Below, in pieces: positions 60,074 through 64,000 of a stretch of 64,000 nt of DNA; the stretch's first letter is position 1, and every line of letters starts with the position of its first letter. Source of the DNA: Streptomyces sp. NBC_00690 (GTDB lineage: Bacteria; Actinomycetota; Actinomycetes; Streptomycetales; Streptomycetaceae). A program made the translations under genes and the position numbers. Below the pieces are notes generated by a model, which had not been told where the DNA came from, ran no database searches, and saw only the letters and a program-made list of their open reading frames with translations. The stretch spans positions 806,001-870,000 of the forward strand of contig NZ_CP109009.1 in assembly GCF_036226685.1 (NCBI RefSeq), read 5' to 3'.

Positions 60074-61419
60074 TTCATCAGCTGCTCGCCTGGGGCTGTG
60101 TCATCGGAGGGCTGGCGGCGTTCCTGTACAAGGCGCCCGGCCTGATGAGCGGTCGAAGAAGACCCGCCCGCATCGCGCTCTGTGTCTGCTTCATGGCCAC
60201 AAGCCTGGGCTTCATGGTGGTGGTGGAGCCGTTCCGTTCATTGGCCGACCGATTCCTCAGCATGTCCGGGGCCGCCGTCATGCTGGTGCCCCTGCTGATG
60301 ATCGTGGTCACTACCGCCCAGCAGGTAGTGCTGGTGCACTTGTCCGATCCACCCGAACAGGCCACTCGCAAAGCTTGGCGGCGGATCGTCGGCTACGGCG
60401 TGCCGCTCATCGCGCTGACGGCCTTCTGTGTTCACCTGGGACTGCCGAAGCACGAGGTGACCGGTGACAGCGACATCCTCTTGAACATGCGCGACCCCCG
60501 GTACGCGGGGTACCTCCTGGTGCACCTCGCGCTGTACGCGGTGGGGCAGTTCGAAACGGCCCGTTGCTGTCTGCGCTATACAAAGATCGCCAACCGTCCC
60601 TGGCTGATTCGGGGCATGTGGGCGGTGACGGCGGGGTCCGTCATCATCGTCTGCTACTGCGTCACGCGCGGCGCCACAGCGTTCGGCACCTGGCTCGGGG
60701 CAACGAACATGTGGGATTCGCATTGGTGGATCGCTGGCAGTCTCGGGCCGCTTCTGCAGATCTTCGGCTGGACAGTGCCTTGCTGGGGACCGAAGCTCAG
60801 AGGCTGCCATCGATGTCTCATCGCCTACTGTTCCTACCAGCGTCTGCGGCCACTGTGGTGCGCTCTATACCGGTCAACACCGGAGATCGCCCTGGAGCCG
60901 CCGCGGTCCCGCCTCGTGGACCTCATTCCACGGCGGGGTCTTGAGTACCGCCTGTACCGTCGCGCCATCGAGATCCGCGACGGTCAATTGGCGCTGCGCC
61001 GTCACGTCGCTCGGCCTGTATCGGACGGGCCAGCGTTCCCCGAAGCAGGGAGCGGGGCTTCCGCCGCTCAAGAGGCGGCGACCCTCCTGGCCGGATTGCG
61101 TGCGCGACGGCCGGGGGCTCCGGCGATCAGCGACCCGCTGAGCCAGAAGACACCCATAGCCGCGCGGAGCGACCTTGTCGGCGAAGTCCAATGGCTCACA
61201 CAGGTCTCACGCGTCTTTCGACAGCTCGAAAGCTCAAACTCGAGTAACGCGCTTCGCCGCTACGGGGAGGGCCCCCTGTCAGACCGCCTTGTTCAGTGGA
61301 GGAGTCCGCAGAGCGAGCGCGACGGGCACCAGGTTGGCAACGAGCGCAAGGAGGGCGATGCCCACCGCGGTGCCACCGAGCAGCGGAACGGGAAGGGACG
61401 GCAACGCGGAACCGGTTAG
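60070..61419 (+). CDS. MAB_1171c-family membrane protein
   Basis: Up to 449 aa. Seven helices lie in the first ~250 residues (LLAWGCVIGGLAAFLYKAPG, IALCVCFMATSLGFMVVVEP, and so on). The cytoplasmic tail has YCSYQRLRPLWCALYRSTPE and LEYRLYRRAIEIRDGQLALR, the signature of MAB_1171c putative transporters (DUF6545). The function is not known. GTG 60070 is GTGA-coupled to the peptidase. After about residue 395 the sequence becomes charged and overlaps the convergent FtsX gene by 141 bases, so the true C-terminus may be earlier through a lost stop or an error. Confidence 0.82.
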   Translation: MIHQLLAWGCVIGGLAAFLYKAPGLMSGRRRPARIALCVCFMATSLGFMVVVEPFRSLADRFLSMSGAAVMLVPLLMIVVTTAQQVVLVHLSDPPEQATRKAWRRIVGYGVPLIALTAFCVHLGLPKHEVTGDSDILLNMRDPRYAGYLLVHLALYAVGQFETARCCLRYTKIANRPWLIRGMWAVTAGSVIIVCYCVTRGATAFGTWLGATNMWDSHWWIAGSLGPLLQIFGWTVPCWGPKLRGCHRCLIAYCSYQRLRPLWCALYRSTPEIALEPPRSRLVDLIPRRGLEYRLYRRAIEIRDGQLALRRHVARPVSDGPAFPEAGSGASAAQEAATLLAGLRARRPGAPAISDPLSQKTPIAARSDLVGEVQWLTQVSRVFRQLESSNSSNALRRYGEGPLSDRLVQWRSPQSERDGHQVGNERKEGDAHRGATEQRNGKGRQRGTG

Positions 61420-63861
61420 TCCGTGGCTGAAGGTCGCCAGGGGTAGGGAGGCGGCAGCGGCGCCCGCCAAAAGAGCGAGTCCGGAGACGGCGATCCACTC
61501 CCACACGACGATACGAGCCAGCAGACGACGGTCCGCTCCGAGCGTGCGCAGCAGCATGAGATCCTTCTTTCGCTGCACCGCGGCCATGGTCAGTGCGGTG
61601 GCCGTCGCCGCCGCACTGAAGGCGAGAAGGGTGCCCAGCAGCAGGTAGCGGCTCCTGGAATCCGCGGCGGACACCGCCTCGACGCGTGCCACCGCCTGGT
61701 GCCGCTCCAACACGCGGACCGTGGGAAAGTCGGTGCGTACACGACTCAGCAGCGCGTCGACGCTCGCCAACCCGTCGCTCGTGCGCGCGGCCAAGTACAC
61801 CTCCGTATCAAGCCCGAGGGTCACGTGTCTCAGCGCGAGGTCACGCGGTACGAGGAGATCCGCGAAACCGTCCGATCGGTCGAAGGACGCGACGACACGC
61901 AACCGCACCGCGTTGCCGTCCCCGAGGACGATCGGCACGTGCTCACCGAGCCGCCAGCCCAGCCGGTGTGCCAGATTCGTGGAGATGGCCACGGAGTTAC
62001 CGCGGAGATCCGTCAGACGGCCGTCACGAACGGCCAGGTCAAGTGTCGCAGCCGTGGCATCGGGTTGCAGCCCCTTCGCAGAGACGGTCTCCAGCACATC
62101 GCCGATCGGGCTCTTCCGCCTCACGACGAACCGTGTCGATACCATGGGGGCAACGGCCCGCACTCCGGGAAAGTCACGTGCGCGGTCGGCGATGCCTGGC
62201 GGGAGACCGTCGGCACCGTTGGCCACCAGTACCCGGTCGACCTCGGTCAAACGTGCGGTGGCCTGCTGTGCGCTCTCCCTCTCCAGCGTGGTCCCGGTGA
62301 AGAGCACCGTGCAGGCGAAGCCGGAGACCAGGGTGAGGGGAACCACCGCGCCGGCAAGTCTGCGCGTCTCAGCACGGAACGCCCGGTGGGTCAGATGGCC
62401 GGCGATCCCGCCCACACGCGTCATGGCGGAACCGATCAGACCCATCCCCAGTCGCACCACCACCGGCCCGAGCAGCGCGAACCCCAGCAGCAGCACAGCC
62501 ACGTACGCCAAGGTCCGGATGACGTCACCCTCGCTCTGGTTCCGCAGGGTGAGCACCACGCCCACGACCAGGACCAGGACCCCGCCGAGAGTACGCCAGC
62601 CGGAGACGCCCTGCGGTGGCGCGTCCGCTTCACGCAGAGCTTCCACGGGACGGATCCGACTCGCCCTACGGACCGCCATGAGCGCCGCCGCCTGCACCCC
62701 GATGAGACTGAGGATCGCCGCGGCAAGGAGTGGCAGGAGGCTTCGGGACAGAGAGAGTTGGGCGGGGAGAATCCCCGCGGATACGAGGACCTCACGCATC
62801 GGTTCCGCCAGGAGAAGACCGAGCGGGCCGCCCAGCAGGGTTCCGACACTCGCCAGGATCAACGCCTCCCCGCACACCATGCCGCGGACCGTGCCACGGG
62901 ACGCGCCGACAGCGCGCAGCAGCGCGATTTCACGCCGTCGCTGCTGTACGGAGATGCTGAACGGCCCGGACACGATGACCATGGTGAACACCGCAGCCAG
63001 CAACCCGAACGACGCGGAGATGGCGAGTGCGAAGTCCCGCCCCGCGACGGTCTCTCGATTCTCCGCCTCGGCTCGGTCACCACCGTGCAGTACGCGCACA
63101 CCGGCGGCTCCGACGCGTTCCTCGATCCGCAGGGCGAGTTGCCGCGGGGAGACTCCAGGACGCGTGGTGACGGCGATGGCGGACGGGCCGGGCAAGACCC
63201 CCGCGGAACGACTTAGCTCCGCCGCCTCCCGGTCGGTGAAGAACAACGATGCCTCGCGTGGACGCTCGCCGCGACGGCCCGGGCTCCCCGCAGGCTCGAC
63301 GAATCCCACGACACGGTAGGTGCGGGCGCCGCTCACCGTCAGCACGCGCACTGTCGAACCGGGTTCCAACTCCGTCCGTGCAGCGGTGCGGCGGTCGACC
63401 ACCACATCGCCGTCGCGGCGCGGTGGCTGCCCGGACACCAGCCGGAACGGAGTTGTCGACGCCGCACTCCAGGCGTGCCCCCGAGAGGGTCCGCCGTTCG
63501 GGCCGCCGACAGCGACACCGTCGACTCCGACGAGTTGTGCGTACAGCGGCCGGTCCTCGACGACGCCGAGCACTCCTGGCACACGCCGTACTTGATCGGC
63601 GAGTCCTTGCGGCAGTGGCCGTTCCTCCGGCAGAACAGCTTGGATCGACCGCCCGCCGGGCTGTTTCTCCTTGACCCAGGGGTCACCGTCCACCACGACA
63701 TCGGCTGCTGCGAACCGCTCGGGTAACGCCTTCATTCTCAGGCTCGATTCGAAGTACACCCCCCACACCGTGGTGAGCACTACTCCCAGGAGGACGCCCG
63801 CGAACGCGCCGACAAGTCCCGGCAGGCGACCGCGTACGGTGCGCCATGCGATTAATGCCAT
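61279..63861 (-). CDS. FtsX/MacB-type ABC permease, double-repeat
   Basis: 860 aa. One helix at the N-terminus is followed by a large outer domain (about 45-275), three FtsX helices (RREIALLRAVGASRGTVRGM between them), a long loop, a second outer domain (about 540-740) and three more helices (RKKDLMLLRTLGADRRLLAR). This is the duplicated-FtsX architecture of lipoprotein or peptide extruders and antimicrobial-peptide sensors. Its ATPase is not in the window. It starts 10 bases after an S9 peptidase gene's stop, so the two form an operon continuing to the right. Confidence 0.88.
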   Translation of the reverse strand: MALIAWRTVRGRLPGLVGAFAGVLLGVVLTTVWGVYFESSLRMKALPERFAAADVVVDGDPWVKEKQPGGRSIQAVLPEERPLPQGLADQVRRVPGVLGVVEDRPLYAQLVGVDGVAVGGPNGGPSRGHAWSAASTTPFRLVSGQPPRRDGDVVVDRRTAARTELEPGSTVRVLTVSGARTYRVVGFVEPAGSPGRRGERPREASLFFTDREAAELSRSAGVLPGPSAIAVTTRPGVSPRQLALRIEERVGAAGVRVLHGGDRAEAENRETVAGRDFALAISASFGLLAAVFTMVIVSGPFSISVQQRRREIALLRAVGASRGTVRGMVCGEALILASVGTLLGGPLGLLLAEPMREVLVSAGILPAQLSLSRSLLPLLAAAILSLIGVQAAALMAVRRASRIRPVEALREADAPPQGVSGWRTLGGVLVLVVGVVLTLRNQSEGDVIRTLAYVAVLLLGFALLGPVVVRLGMGLIGSAMTRVGGIAGHLTHRAFRAETRRLAGAVVPLTLVSGFACTVLFTGTTLERESAQQATARLTEVDRVLVANGADGLPPGIADRARDFPGVRAVAPMVSTRFVVRRKSPIGDVLETVSAKGLQPDATAATLDLAVRDGRLTDLRGNSVAISTNLAHRLGWRLGEHVPIVLGDGNAVRLRVVASFDRSDGFADLLVPRDLALRHVTLGLDTEVYLAARTSDGLASVDALLSRVRTDFPTVRVLERHQAVARVEAVSAADSRSRYLLLGTLLAFSAAATATALTMAAVQRKKDLMLLRTLGADRRLLARIVVWEWIAVSGLALLAGAAAASLPLATFSHGLTGSALPSLPVPLLGGTAVGIALLALVANLVPVALALRTPPLNKAV

Positions 63862-63871
63862 GGTGATGCCG

Positions 63872-64000
63872 TCAACCTTTCAGCCCCAGCTGACCACCGA
63901 GAAACGCGAGGACATCCGATCCCAGAGCGGCTGCCCGGCTCGTCGATCGCTTGCCGTGTCCCGAGCCCGCTTCCCGGCGCAAGAGCACTGGCCTGCCCGA
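63872..64000 (-). CDS. S9 prolyl-oligopeptidase C-terminus (5' part beyond the window)
   Basis: The last 42 residues of a serine peptidase: RPVLLRREAGSGHGKRSTS, then DVLAFLGGQLG. GSGHG contains the catalytic His of prolyl oligopeptidases and this tail is highly characteristic. The gene enters from the right edge. It lies upstream of the FtsX permease on the same strand. Confidence 0.75.
   Translation of the reverse strand, partial: SGRPVLLRREAGSGHGKRSTSRAAALGSDVLAFLGGQLGLKG

Noticed and set aside
1..64000. CRISPR arrays, tRNA, rRNA and phage integration sites
   Set aside because: Looked for regular spaced repeats, cloverleaf-like segments and attachment duplications; none was seen by eye. 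A tRNAscan or CRISPR finder run would settle it.

Overview
The window is high-GC actinobacterial DNA, almost certainly from a Streptomyces chromosome. Pointers are the G/C-biased third codon positions, frequent GTG starts, many stop/start overlaps (ATGA or GTGA), a SARP-type activator, several LuxR-type regulators, and DtxR/DmdR-like iron boxes. It contains no rRNA, tRNA or CRISPR that I can see. It reads as accessory or arm-type DNA: small specialised operons separated by wrecked insertion sequences.

Left part (1-6.1 kb): the tail of an MFS exporter, a dead IS481 transposase, a NarL-type two-component pair, a DUF6326 membrane protein coupled to a 34-residue ORF, and a patch of gene debris. 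From 6.1 to 17.8 kb runs a long minus-strand operon: a 44-aa peptide gene, a small protein, two paralogous GT2 glycosyltransferases, a flippase-like membrane protein, a class III aminotransferase, a sugar-nucleotide-type epimerase/dehydratase, a UbiA prenyltransferase of the polyprenyl-phosphate phosphoribosyltransferase type, a GT4 glycosyltransferase and two VanJ-like EEP-domain proteins. An aldo/keto reductase follows. A TrmB-LuxR hybrid regulator is transcribed away from it. I infer a polyprenyl-linked (amino)sugar pathway.

19.7-25.1 kb: a second minus-strand operon with a PhyH-type oxygenase, a 1,024-aa open frame joining DUF6271, an ornithine/DAP-decarboxylase-like domain and a GNAT acetyltransferase, and an MFS exporter. 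I infer a small amine-type metabolite. Behind a graveyard of IS3 and IS630 pieces lies a ferric-iron ABC importer under a good iron box (26.1-29.9 kb).

30-46 kb is a run of single genes and short units: VOC protein, AI-2E-type membrane protein, two Tat-exported phosphoesterases (EEP family and PI-PLC), a membrane-tailed STAS protein behind a coupled 30-codon ORF, a glutaminase-STAS fusion, a lipoprotein, an FBP-domain protein, a deacetylase/nitrilase pair facing a LuxR regulator that carries a fused periplasmic-binding-protein fold, a secreted metzincin and a hemerythrin.

46-64 kb: a TetR plus heterodimeric ABC transporter operon behind a candidate iron box, a scrambled ene-reductase fragment, a frameshifted S1-domain gene, a VOC gene with its MerR-TipAS regulator, an ABC-2 type exporter facing its two-component system, a SARP regulator facing an XRE / ImmA-like peptidase / MAB_1171c membrane-protein triad, and an FtsX-type permease behind the tail of an S9 peptidase.
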